A stretch of DNA of 64,000 nt from Gordionus sp. m RMFG-2023 (lineage: Eukaryota > Nematomorpha > Gordioida > Chordodea > Parachordodidae), in assembly GCF_954871325.1 (NCBI RefSeq), contig NC_088775.1:27629561-27693560 (forward strand), read 5' to 3'. Under the pieces are notes generated by a model, which was not told the origin of the DNA, made no database searches, and saw only the letters and a program-made list of their open reading frames with translations. Numbering within the stretch: position 1 is the first letter of the stretch; the number at the start of each line of letters is the position of its first letter. Shown piece by piece: positions 11,342 through 22,074 of this stretch. The translations under genes were made by a program, and so were the position numbers.

Positions 11342-11365
11342 ATTATGGCAGGGTTCGCATCCCTG

Positions 11366-11545
11366 CTTGTTTAAAATATCAAAAATAATTCGAATTTTTT
11401 TTTCTTAGTAAATGATCTTCAATTCATTATCCAAAATACTTTAGATTAATATTTGTTTAAAATATCAACAATAATTCAGAGATCTTAGTAAAATTTCTTC
11501 AATTCAATATCCAAAATAATTCGTATTATTTCATATAAATTTCTT
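11366..11545. repeat. two-copy tandem repeat, about 85-90 bp
   Basis: The block tgtttaaaatatcaa(a/c)aataattc...cttcaatt(c)...ccaaaata is present twice in tandem. It is A/T rich and no gene was seen. Confidence 0.6.
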
Positions 11546-11744
11546 CATAATACCAAAATAATAATAATGGCGATCTTTTTTCACAAAGTTCCCTTTTTCT
11601 TTTCATAAAGTAAATAAATATCATGGCCAGAGACAAATATATCTACATTTATTTATTGAATTTTAAATATCTATAAATTTATTTATTTTTACATTAAATA
11701 TATAATCATTATTAATCATTTTAACATTACATTTTTGGATTAGG

Positions 11745-12180
11745 GGATGTCCTGACCCCGAATCACAGATAGTTACTCCACTGCGAGGGTTAATCCACCT
11801 CGCCCTTTATTGTCCGATGTGTTAAGAAGACACACATGATGTAGGGAATTTGGTATATTAGTCCTTTTTAAAGCTTCGGCGATTAAATGATTAAACTCGC
11901 TGTGCCCGGGGTGGCGTTCTTTAAAGAATCGGCAATATTTTTTAACCTAAGGCATTGCATAGAATGCAAACAAACGGTGAAAAGATTCATACCCGGCATA
12001 AAGTCCAATTGAGATCCTCATTTGTTCTGAAAAGAAATGTAGATGGCAATTTTGGCTGAGGATTGCCTCGACCCATTCACTCTTCTGGTTGTTGGAATGG
12101 AAATTCGGAACGCTCAACCAGAAGAAAAATCCCAATCCCTCTGCATGCATGAAATGGATGACAGGAGATTGACAATTGAT
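11745..12180 (-). pseudogene. retroelement-associated nuclease-like protein fragment
   Basis: The minus frame from 12150 reads GFFFWLSVPNFHSNNQKSEW, then QMRISIGLYAGY, then a stop. The same frame continues past the stop with GHSEFNHLIAEALKRTNIP and NKGRGGLTL. This order (A/F-W-L-S-x-(I/V)-P; F/M-R-I-x-x-x-L-R-x-G; R-H-x-x-(I/F)-N-x-x-I-x-x-A-L-x-x-A-x-(I/V)-P; D-(G/N)-K-R-x-D-G-x-T-L) matches, as I recall it, a widespread invertebrate family found at the C-terminus of retroelement reverse-transcriptase proteins, probably a PD-(D/E)xK-type nuclease. The Cys-rich segment between the two halves is lost. It is GC-richer than its surroundings. Family assignment is from memory. Confidence 0.55.
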
Positions 12181-12432
12181 TCACCCAAATCCATAGCCGA
12201 AGCTAATTGATGATCAATAAAAACATTTAAAATAAATAACTAAAATTTGTTATTATTTGAAAATTATAATTAGAGTTGTATATTTCCCCGGAAAAATTTA
12301 ACGAAAATAATGAAAAGTTTGAAAAAATAAAATATACATTAAACATTTCGATAATTTTATTAAATTAGTGGGAATTAGTGTAAAGTGAAAATGAAATATT
12401 TTTAGAGGAGTTATAAAAATATTTGCGATTTA

Positions 12433-12616
12433 CAGTGTTGTGCAGATTTAGATCAAAACATTTCCATATGTATTAATTTATTTGAAAATAAAATTATTTG
12501 ACTTGTAAAAAATTGTTTTAAAATATATTCTTATCAATTTTTACAAGTTAAATAATTTTATTTACATACGAATTAAAAAATATGGAAATGTTTTAAATTA
12601 AATCTGCACAACACTG
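12433..12616. mobile_element. mariner/Tc1-type MITE (184 bp) with long inverted repeats
   Basis: It starts CAGTGTTGTGCAGATTTA and ends with the reverse complement CTGCACAACACTG, with arms of about 80 bp. It is flanked by TA on both sides (12431-12432 and 12617-12618), the mariner target. It has no coding capacity and would fold into one long hairpin. Confidence 0.85.
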
Positions 12617-12947
12617 TATTAATGAGAAAATTTTAAGATACTTATGGAATGAGAAATTCTGTGTTTTTTTTTATAAAACAAACACCTACAAAAGACATTA
12701 AGGTATATAACAAAACTATTAAAAATTTCTGCTGATGTCTAGGTAGGTAGATCAGAGTGAATTTTGGCCACCTCTTATTTCGAAGAGAATGAATCCCTAA
12801 ATCGAATAGGTTCATGCTAAGATTTACTATATACAATAATATATTAGGTGTTCACTTCACTTAACTATTAAATTAATTATATCGGCATCTAATATATTTA
12901 TTTGATTGCCTTAGGTTTATTAGTGAATTCAAAACTTTTATCTATAG

Positions 12948-13919
12948 ATTAGCCTCAATTATGATAATCATCTTAAAACTTCCAGTACAAAAAACGAGCC
13001 CTTAGCCCGCTTTTATGGCTACTATCCCACCACTACGAAAGTTAGTGATTTGACCAATCTCTTCCCCCCGTCTCCCACATCCCACCCGGAACCTTTTCAA
13101 ATTACTTCTTCTTTCTCCTTGGGAGAGGCTGAGGGTGGACCATCCACCCAAAATATTTTGACCTCAGATACATTTCAGCAGGCGCCACAGCTCATGACGT
13201 TGTTAGATTCGCGAAAGTGCCCCAACTTTCTTCGGGGATCGTGCAATGACGGACCTACGTTCAGATTCATTCATCATCAGAGTAACGCTTCGATTAACCC
13301 GCCTTTCCACGACCATCGTAACAGTATATGCGTGTACGAATCCACCGGCAAATACCAGTACGTTACGGATTCTTCCGAACTGGACGTTGGCAACCCACCC
13401 ATTAAGGACAGCGATAATGAAGATTCGTTCATGTTGGATGTCGAAAGAAAGCCTATCAGCCTATCCATACCCTCGTCGACCTCCTTTTTCCTGTCGGAGT
13501 TGTCGTCCACCTCTATAACTACCTTTTCGATTTTCTCATCTCTCGTTAAGGCCACCGCCTGCCCAAACAACGCAGAGCTAATAGATCAGATCGGTGGTGA
13601 TATCACCCCAAATCCAGATGCCGTCTCGAATTTCTTAGAATTCAATGATAGGTTTAATTCCGAAAATAAGTGTTTGAAATTTTTATTTCAGAATAACCTA
13701 CTCTTCACATCCAAATATTGTATTTGCGGTTCTATGGCATATTTTTACGAAGACTCGAGAAATAAAATATTCAGATGCTCTAATCGTAAATGTTATAAAA
13801 GGATATCCGTATGGAAGGATACCATTTTTTACTCGAATGGCATAGGGGCCGTCAATATATTTCGCCTAATATACCTATTTTTGGAGAATTATCACGTTTC
13901 GCAATCACAATTGAGAGAA
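12948..13919 (+). CDS. Merlin/ISXO2-derived protein, exon A: CCCH-like finger and zinc ribbon
   Basis: A single open frame runs from just after tctatag (a 3' splice-site-like sequence at 12947) to GAA|gtatat at 13919/13920 (5' splice-site-like). There is no start ATG at its beginning. The first in-frame ATG is at 13194, just before the finger, so an upstream exon is possible. Near 13212-13275 lies KCPNFLRGSCNDGPTFRFIHH, a CCCH-type finger pattern C-x7-C-x5-F-x3-H in which the third Cys is Phe. After a Ser/Thr/Pro-rich linker (about 13280-13560), 13680-13915 encodes the ISXO2/Merlin N-terminal region: a zinc ribbon (YCICGS ... FRCSNRKCYKR) followed by ISVWKDTIF and a helical stretch ending SQSQLRE. 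Base composition is visibly GC-richer than the flanks. No in-frame stop occurs over 972 bp. Confidence 0.7.
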
Positions 13920-16283
13920 GTATATATATATATTATATGTATTTTAATTATACAATTCATAGGCCAGCGGACAAGGTTTACCACGAGCTCATTCACCCGT
14001 GGTTTTAATTTTTTCCAGCCTGCCCTTGACAGACCTCCAATGCACACACTAGGCCTAACGAATAATGTATTTGAATTATTCATATTTTAAAATAAAATAA
14101 TTCACCTGAAAAAATATTGACCGAATATTTTTAAGATTTTTTTTTACATCTAATTTTTAAACGGAAAAAATGTCAATAATCTGATGATAAAGAACAATGC
14201 TCTCAAGTTATTAACAATATGGTGTTGTTTAGAGTTATAATATTTACTTGCACTGAAATAATTACAATCAATCTACATCAGGAGATATTTTGGACATTTA
14301 TTAAGTTATACCAGTATATCAATTCGAAATATACAAATGAAAAATATGAGAATTTTCGTAAGTCGAAAAAAAGCAAAATTGCCTATAATATTTTGAATTG
14401 AATTAAAAATAATTATAAAAAAAATACATATTAAAATTTCATATTTTTGGTTGTAAAAAATCTATTCAAAATGCAAAACACTGTAAATTTTTGTTTACTT
14501 TATTATAAGTATGGCAAAACCTGTTTTCTTTTTCTTCCAAAAAATGCCTTTATAAATATTATTATATTATTCTAAACGTGGGTGAAAATTTTGATAAAAT
14601 ATAGTTTAACATAAATTAGGAGATTCTTGGGAAAAATATCAAGTCAAAATATTAATGTTTCCATGTCCGTATACCACTCGAGGGTTAATTAATTTTTATT
14701 AAATAATAAACAATTTTCAAAGTTAATGTCCAATAAGGCTTGCTAGTTTTTCTCCAAAAACAAGCTTCCCTAGACTAAACGTTCTAGAGGAGCGACAGAT
14801 GTATGAGAAATTATATATTTTTAAAACATGAATTTTAAATTTTGGAAATCATCCTGAGATAAAGTAGGTCAATTTAAATCACCCCAATTTTTTAAAAAAA
14901 ATTATTGATTTATATCAATATTTTTAATAAAATTCTATTTAAAATATTTTTAAAAATGAAAAAGGCTATTTTTGATCAAATTTTACCTAAAATTCCAATT
15001 ATGTTTAATAAAAAATCTAACATTTTATCATTTTCATGGATAAGAAATTTATCAAGATGAAATCCCAAATTAAAAAAAAATATTCAAAGTTTTATTTAAA
15101 TTTTCATTTTTAAAAATATTTTTAAAGAATTTAATTTTCGAATCGAATCCGAATAATGTTTTTATATTCATAATACAAATAAGGAATTGTTCGAATGGTA
15201 TTTTTGTAGGTATAATGTTGATTTTCAGGGTGGTTGGTTACAAAAACAACCATATAATAATAATAAAGTAATTTATATATATTTAAATTTTTTTGAAATT
15301 TTGTCAAATAACCAAACATTTTAAAAATAATTTATGTAATATTTTGTTATAAACAACTGATTCATCCTCAGAAGATAAGGTTAATTGAAACATTTATATT
15401 ATTTTTTAAAAAATTAACCTTTAACAGACAAAAGGGAGGAGAGGGAGAGTTTCTAAAAATGTTAGATTTTTGGGGACATACTAATCAATTGACACAAAAC
15501 TAATTTATTAAGATTCTTTTAGAATATTACCTTACATTTTAAATTGGGTTAATATATCAGAACACCCATTTGGGAAATAATAGTAGCTAAAATTAAAAAT
15601 AAAAAAACATCATTATTTTATAAGCCAAAAAAATAAAATTTTAAAATTGGTTTAACTGTTTTATTTGAGGATATTCATAATAGTATTCGTTTATTCCGAA
15701 TCACTGATATCGACTAGTTAAGTTATATATTAATATTATGCACATATCTAATTTTTGAATCAGCTTTATATGACAATTATCAAATTAGCTTATGACTTAT
15801 CAATATATATTTTTTCCAACAATTTCCTGATGGTCTACTGAAACATTAACCTTTTACTTGCAAGGTAATATTATATTAAGATAAAATTTTTTATAATATA
15901 TAATATTTTTCAATCTAAATCAGCACTTCCCTGCTGACTGAAATACGAGTATTCGATTTAAATCTCGATTTGAATTTTTAAAAATCTATGCCAAACCTAT
16001 AATGAAGATAATGGTTAATGAATGAGAGAGATATATATAAATATTTGATATATTTTTTAAAGGTAACTATTTAATTTTGTCTTTATATTTAAAAAAAACA
16101 TGTTAATTTAATTTATAATGCCGAGCCAATTTTTAATCATTTTTTTTACTCACCGTCCAACTACCAAATTTTATAGTTATTTCCTGCCCGACTATGGTCC
16201 AGTTTCACTACTCACTCACTAATGATAAATTTGGGGTGTGATCACAGTTTTTGTTTTTATAATTTATTACTATAATAAACAAG
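13920..16283 (+). other. probable intron 1 of the Merlin-derived gene (inferred)
   Basis: It starts gtatat and ends aacaag. Joining 13919 to 16284 keeps the frame (phase 0) and gives LRE followed by ATKLSAKTTLSYYKIFRQVC, the order expected for Merlin proteins. The 2.36 kb is A/T-rich. Short open frames inside (for example 14219-14401 and 15131-15319 minus) have no recognisable domain. No complete transposon was delimited. Confidence 0.5.
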
Positions 16284-16575
16284 GCGACAAAGTTATCCGC
16301 CAAGACAACCTTGAGTTATTACAAAATATTTCGCCAAGTATGCATCTATGTAAACGCCAAGGAGTGCAAACCGATAGGAGGTGCGGACAAAACCATAGAA
16401 ATCGGAGAAATTCAGCTCAACAACACTAAATTTCCCAGGAGAGGGAAGCTAAAACCGCCTCAAATTTGGGTTGTAGGGGGTATTTGTCGCGATACAGATG
16501 AATTCTTCCTGGAATTGGTTAGCGAAAGAAATAGCACTGTGCTGACTGATTTGATAAAAAAAAACATATTACATG
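16284..16575 (+). CDS. Merlin/ISXO2-derived protein, exon B: first part of DDE domain
   Basis: Ninety-seven open codons run from aacaag|GCG to CAT G|gttta. The readable core is IGGADKTIEIGEIQLNN, then WVVGGICRDTDEFFLELV, then STVLTDLIKKNI. In ISXO2/Merlin transposases the first block is G-G-x-(G/D)-x-x-(V/I)-(E/Q)-I-D-E with the first catalytic Asp. Here that Asp is Gly (IEIGEI). The remaining blocks match the family strands W-V-F-G-x-I-x-R and the helix before the second Asp. The exon ends in phase 1 exactly where the family continues P-G-(T/S)-x-I-x-(T/S)-D. The matching continuation is found at 44855. Sequence right after 16575 (ttaaattttattttaac) no longer fits the family, supporting a splice site or a breakpoint. 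Confidence 0.7.
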
Positions 16576-16739
16576 GTTTAAATTTTATTTTAACATTTAT
16601 ATTTTCTAAATTCTTCACACCAAGTTGAGTTAATTATTTTTTTGACTGCTAATATCTAGTATTTAATATTAGAATCAGAATTTGTAATATGCTCTTCAAA
16701 ATAAAAATTTTTTTAAGGCTCTTGATCTCTCAAAAAAAA

Positions 16740-17604
16740 ATTTAAGTGAAAATATGGGTGTTGATTTAAATTAAATTTTTAATTAAAAAAAATCTAAACT
16801 TAAATTTGTTTCATACAACCTTCGAGCTATAAGTATTTTATCATTTTGTTATATCAATTTATTTTGTAAATAATTTTATATCAATGTATTTAAATTAACT
16901 ATTTTTGTTATATATGTCGTATTGGGATATAGAATCATGTAGGATTGAATCCCCACGTTTTATTCGGAATTTAAAAAATATTCCGAATCCCCATGAAAAC
17001 AAAATAATATAATTACTCTTTCTTCCCTTTTTTGCCATCTGGCTGGCACCATATAATTAAAAGGCCAAATTTAAAAAAAAGTAATTAGTATAAAATTAAG
17101 GCATATAATGAATGAAAAATAAGGTTAAACATTTTTGTTTTTGTAAATTTATATGAAATATTAAATATTTCCACATGAATATAAATTTTAAAAAAATCCG
17201 AATTAAAAAAAAATTATTTATTGCAACAATTCTTTAATGCTATATGACATTTCGTTGAAATTTAAGGTTGTTCTTGAAACACTAACACCTTTTATTCATG
17301 CAACCCATTTTGCAATTGCATAACGATGGTTTCCCATAGTTTGTGACATTTCCGGAAGCTCCTAAATATTTTTAGCAGTTTAAATAAATAATTATATATT
17401 TTATGTACATAAATTAATTTGAGGAGTATATGTGGTTATTATAAAAATAGCTTAAATTACTTATTATTGATATATCTTTGTTGGGAACTTCAAAATCATT
17501 TAATTTTATAGTTTTATTTTTATATAGACTAGAGGCAATAAATGATGCTGAAATTTTTCCAGCAAACGTTCCTACCCATATTTTGTTTAATTTTTAATAC
17601 TTTC
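16740..17604 (-). repeat. gypsy 3'-end sequence, left inverted copy
   Basis: This is a diverged reverse-complement copy of about 25290-26410. The match covers a Cys-rich coding tail (minus strand, about 17400-17210, reading LCNCKMGCMNK-like but with frame breaks) and the downstream noncoding part (tgttgatttaaattaaattt near 16760). It is interrupted at 17604 by gypsy B and resumes for about 35 bp at 24381-24415. Confidence 0.8.
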
Positions 17605-17944
17605 TGTCAAAAAAAAAGGAGTTCAAATGTTAACTATATCAAAAATTACTAAAACCAACGAAATTCTAAAATATAGAAAAATCTAAAAGAAAAACTAAAG
17701 GAAGCACGGAACTGAAACTTGGATCTATATTTTTATTAAGTCACAGTAAGTAAAAATTCAAAAGTTTTATTATAATTAAAAAAATCATGAAAAATTAAAA
17801 AGTGATTCTTTGTCAAAAAAAAATCAACAACATATTAATTAAAAAATGACTGACATTTCTTTAATTATATACAATTGATAAAACTAATATATATATATAT
17901 AAAAATTGATTGACATTATATTAGAAAATGTCACATTTACGACA
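17605..17944 (-). repeat. 3' LTR of gypsy B
   Basis: 340 bp, TG...CA ends, about 99% identical by eye to 24036-24380: substitutions at the aaaatctaaa/aaaatgtaaa, atatttttatt/atattattatt and tcaacaac/tcaataac positions, plus A-run and (TA)n length changes. Confidence 0.95.
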
Positions 17945-17946
17945 TG

Positions 17947-17959
17947 CCCCCCCCCCTTT
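17947..17959 (-). promoter_or_regulatory. polypurine tract of gypsy B
   Basis: The minus strand reads AAAGGGGGGGGGG, two bases before the 3' LTR start. This is where the primer for plus-strand DNA synthesis is expected. Confidence 0.8.
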
Positions 17960-18175
17960 ATGGGCTGTGGCACGCCTATAAACAAACAAATAAACAAGAA
18001 AAAATAGATATTTTTAAAAGATTTGTCACGGTATATATATTCTGGGACAAAAAAAAATGATCGATATATATCGGTGTTGCATGATCAATCAAATTGCTAT
18101 AGCAGATTTGTAAAATTTTATACAGTCCTTCGATTTTATTTTTAATTTAATAATATCATGATTACCTTAAATATT

Positions 18176-18352
18176 TCAAAAAAAATAGCTAATTTCAATG
18201 TGAATGATTGTGATAGTGAATATAACTATGGGAAATACCAAACTCGAAAGGGACAATAGATATTCCCTAAAGCTTGTCAAATCATCTGCTTCGTTTTCTT
18301 TGTCTGCGATATCCATTCGTAATAAAGAATGTTCATTGCCTAAATTCATCAT
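18176..18352 (-). CDS. small membrane-type ORF in gypsy B 3' region (58 aa), function unknown
   Basis: The minus frame starts MMNLGNEHSLLRMDIADKEN and continues into a hydrophobic stretch (LSSLVFPIVIFTITIIHI) near its end, a likely single transmembrane helix. It lies downstream of integrase, where some gypsy elements carry an env-like gene. It could equally be a chance frame; no env motif is visible. Adjacent minus-strand sequence up to about 18500 is also GC-richer and partly open in another frame. Confidence 0.3.
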   Translation of the reverse strand: MMNLGNEHSLLRMDIADKENEADDLTSFREYLLSLSSLVFPIVIFTITIIHIEISYFF

Positions 18353-19000
18353 TGGTGGTACTGTGGTATTCCTTTGTGGAGTTTTGGGATAACGAAGACG
18401 TTATTATTATAATCGGGTGGTTGTAATTGTTCCGAAAGGTGGAGTGGTGGAGTAAACGATAATTCATGAGCATTGGTTTGATAATCAACTGGACACGAAG
18501 GAGAAACAACTTTAAAAAAAAACTTTACTTAAAAATTTTTATGAATAGAGATCTAGTGGGTATTTGTATGAAAACAAATTATTATAATACTTTTTACAAA
18601 AAAATTATATGAGGAATCTATTATAATATTTTAAAAAAAAACTTATAATATATTTTAAAAAAAAAACTAATAAAAAAAAACTTATATTAATGTATACTTT
18701 TTACAGCGCAAAGCACATTATAACAAACAAAAACTATTTCTCCCATGTGCTTCAATTTTCTCAATAATATTATTACAATATCCCTTGGTGTGAGCGTCAA
18801 GTGAAACAAATAACATAACCTTCTAATTCACTCACGCGAATCCCCCAAAATTAATATTATTCATTACTACTTTTAAAAATAAGTAAGGACAAAAATTGGC
18901 AACCATAGAACTGGGAGAAACAAATATTGAATACATCAACCATCTTCTTACCAAATGTTTAAGTTGATCAAAATTAAAATCACCAACTATTTGAATACCC

Positions 19001-19260
19001 TTAAAAAAAACTTTCTATTAATCTAATAAAAAATAAAAACATCTTTTCATTACACTAAAAAAAAACTTTCTATTGTTTTCATTACACTAAAAAAAAAACT
19101 TTCTATTAATCTAATAAAAGATAAAAACATCTTTTCATTACACTAAAAAAACTTTCTATTCATTTAATAAAAGACAATATGCAAACATCTTTTCATTACA
19201 TTGAAAACAAAACTTTATTTAATAAAAGATAACATTAACACAAATCTGTTATTCATTTAA
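19001..19260. repeat. tandem repeat, about 60-65 bp unit, in gypsy B
   Basis: Four to five partial copies of aaaaaaactttctatta(a)tctaataaaagataaaaacatcttttcattacact, lying between integrase and the 3' LTR. Confidence 0.75.
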
Positions 19261-19312
19261 CAAAACAGACAAAGAACATTCCTTAACGAACCAAACCGAA
19301 GAAAACTTTCCA

Positions 19313-19552
19313 TATCATTACCATGTTGACAAACTTTTTATTAAACCCGTCTACATTGAACTATGATTTTAATCGAAAATGACCAACAACCCGTCTATAT
19401 TGAACTATGATCTTTAATATGACCAAATATATTTCATTACCATGTTGACAAACTTTTTATTAAACCCGTCTAAATTGAACTATGATTTTAACTGAAAATG
19501 ACCAACAACCCGTCTATATTGACATATTTTCAATATGACCAAATATATTCGG
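19313..19552. repeat. tandem repeat, about 120 bp unit, two copies, in gypsy B
   Basis: ccatgttgacaaac begins at 19321 and again near 19440. Each unit itself holds two acccgtcta(c/t)attgaactatg blocks. A C15 run (about 19570-19584) followed by A10 lies just beyond it. Confidence 0.75.
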
Positions 19553-19713
19553 AAACCGAACCCATACGAACCCCCCCCCCCCCCAAAAAAAAAATAAGAC
19601 GCTTCTTATTATCCCAATCTTACATGATCGTGATGACGAATCACAGTCACCCCTGTTATTAACAAAATTTCACTTAATTTCTAACCCCGGTTCAATATGA
19701 CCCGACCCTTTTC

Positions 19714-20430
19714 TCATTTGGTTGCCCGATCGTCAAACAATCGGGCCCAAACCTTTTGTCCCACGGCAAACCGCCCTAATTTTACTTCCATTGAGGTAAT
19801 AGTTTTCTTCTTTGGTTTTAAGAAATCCAAAGGACCCCGTGTTCGCCTACCTAAAAATAACTCGACAGGCGTAACTCCCTCTCGATTACGAGAATTGAGG
19901 TAATATAATTGAGACATGTAAGCCTCCTCTTTATGGGTTCCAGCCTTTTTGATCCAATTTTTAACAATGGCTACCATCCTCTCAGCTTGTCCATTCGAGC
20001 TGGAATGATATGGTGGAGCCATAATGTGTTTTGTCTGTGACTCAACACAAAACTGTTTAAAATCTTCACTGACAAAGGCGCGACCCCCGTCAGACACTAT
20101 CTTGTCCGGAAAACCGAGCATATAATTCTCTTAATTTTTTAACAACAATTTTTGTGGTATATCCATGTACTTCTGCATATTCTATCCATTTAGAATACGA
20201 GTCTACCACTAAAAAATATGTCCTTTTATCAAGATCAAAGAAATCGATGTGGATACGTTCCCAAGGTTTCTTTGATTTAGGCCAAAATTGCCCTACCTCT
20301 TTACGGGGCATAGGGGAACAGGCATTACAAGGAACGCATTTCCTGGTAATCCGTTCAATATCTTTACCCATACCAGGCTACCATACATATTCTCGTGCCC
20401 AAGATTTCATCTTGTCTCGACCTTGATGGC
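19714..20430 (-). pseudogene. gypsy B integrase (two frames, one in-frame stop)
   Basis: From 20430 down the minus strand: AGHQGRDKMKSWAREYVW, then a TAG stop, then GMGKDIERITRKCVPCNAC. This is the HHCC zinc finger, with a Trp codon probably mutated to TAG. The catalytic core follows: PWERIHIDFFDLD (first Asp), then, after a frameshift near 20100, FPDKIVSDGGRAF (second Asp) and YHSSSNGQAERMVAIVK (Glu). The C-terminal part ends FAVGQKVWARLFDDRATK. All three catalytic residues are intact, so few mutations separate this copy from an active one. Confidence 0.9.
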
Positions 20431-20560
20431 CGGCATGCAATAATTTCATAATTTTACTCCGTAATTTATAAGGAATTACGGCCCTGTTTCCCCTCATAAT
20501 ACAATCATCAACAATTGATAATTCTTTCTGTATTTTTTTATATGCATCATATTTGTTTTT

Positions 20561-21987
20561 TTAAGGTTTATCTCCTGATAGACTTAATTTTATCTGACCT
20601 AGAACTTTGTCATTCACAGTATTGGCTTTCAAATCCTCCCAATTTGTAGGACCCCCTTTTAAAATATAAGACAGAGAACGCACTAAGGCCTTCTCTCTAT
20701 CACTTATACTACTATTTATTTCCGGGTCTGCACAGCCAGAACCCAACCTGGACAAAATATCCGGCGAATGATTCTCTTTGCCCCGACGATATCTAACCTC
20801 CACGTTAAAACTGCCCACTAATAATAACCAACGTTGTAACCGGGGAGATAGCATTAACTCCCTATTATCTTTTCGGAATAGGTGGATTAACGGCTTGTGG
20901 TCAGTAAAAATTTCAAATTTTTTACCAATCAAATATTCACGGCATTTCGTCAAACCGAAAATCACGGCCAAGGCCTCCTGTTCAATTACCGAATACCTCG
21001 TTTCGACATCCCGAAAAACTCGGGGAAAAAAAGGATGGGTCTTTCCACACCCTCAATTACATGTAATAAGGCTCCTCCAACACCTTTGTTGGAGGCATCA
21101 ACCGCTAAAATAATTTCTAAATCATTGTTGAAACAGACTAAAATTGGCTCTTCCCCAATTTTTCCCTTTAAAATTTCAAATGCTTCTTGTTGCTCTACTT
21201 TCCAATCGAAATGAACACCCTTTTTTAATAACTCATATAACGGGGCAGCTACCTTCGCAAAATCCTCTATAAAACGATGATAGTAATTTACCATATCCAA
21301 AAAGTACTGCACTTCAGCCTTATTATTGGGCTGCTTCAAATTTAATATATTTTTCAAATTTTTTTGCAATGGCTTCACCTCAATCCCATTTATTTGATGG
21401 CCTAAATATTCGACCTCTATTACGCCCAAAATGCTTTTTTCTTTGCTGGCTCTCAAGCCTTTACCATGAATTCTTTTAAAAACTCCCTCCAGACGATGGT
21501 TATGCTGCTCAGGCGTTATCCCTGTAATTAGCACATCATCCATGTAATAAAATACACCCTCTAGTCCTTGGAAAACGGACGCCATGGTGCGCTGAAAAAT
21601 AGGCGCTGACACACTCAACCCAAATGGTAATCTACAAAAAGCGAACAACCCTTTGGGAGTCGTGATCGTCAATAATTTAAGAATCTCCTCCCTCAAAGGT
21701 AATTGTAAATAGGCTGACGAAAAATCAACCTTTGAAAAATATTTCGCTCCCTTCAACTGGGCCAAAATTTCCTCAATTCGGGGTAAAGGATATTTAACCT
21801 CTACTACCCATCGATTAACGGTTACTCTGAAATCAGCACAGAGTCTCAATTTACCATTTGATTTCTTAACCGGTACCAACGGGGTTGCCCATACACTATA
21901 TTCCACTGGAACAATGATACCATCTTTAACCCATTGATCCAATTCTTCGTCAATTTCCTTTTTCCATTCAAAAGGACTCGACGACAC
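20561..21987 (-). pseudogene. gypsy B reverse transcriptase and RNase H (frameshifted)
   Basis: The frame 21987-20986 carries RT: GIIVPVEYSVWATPLVPVKK, LCADFRVTVNRW, YFSKVDFSSAYLQLPL (first Asp), FCRLPFGLSVSAPIFQR and FYYMDDVLI, a YMDD catalytic motif near residue 150. It continues into RNase H (ILAVDASNKGVGGALLH). The frame is lost at an A7 run (21026-21032) and recovered in 20971-20561, which gives LTKCREYLIGKKFEIFTDHK and SPDILSRLGSG, the RNase H second half. An in-frame TAA ends this frame at about 20561. The single-base slip in a homopolymer could be mutation or assembly error. Confidence 0.92.
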
Positions 21988-22074
21988 GCTAGGAAAATAG
22001 GTGCAAATCCTTCCCTTAATTTTATATCTACTTGATAATCATTAAGACAACCTAATTTGTCTTCGAAAATTATT

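Noticed and set aside
8954-11364. One hAT element running from CAGGGATGTG (8954) to CGCATCCCTG (11364)
   Set aside because: The tips pair well, but the interval contains gypsy A gag, protease and LTR in order, and the outer 8-mers (gttgtcga, cttgttta) match at only five positions.
11947-12150. DNase II-like fragment (WLSVPNF resembling W-L-x-H-S-x-P-x-F)
   Set aside because: The downstream in-frame sequence (GHSEFNHLIAEALKRTNIP) fits the retroelement-associated family much better, and no HxK catalytic motif is preserved.
18204-18392. 62-aa plus-strand frame
   Set aside because: Opposite strand to gypsy B and without a domain; the overlapping minus-strand frame is the better candidate.
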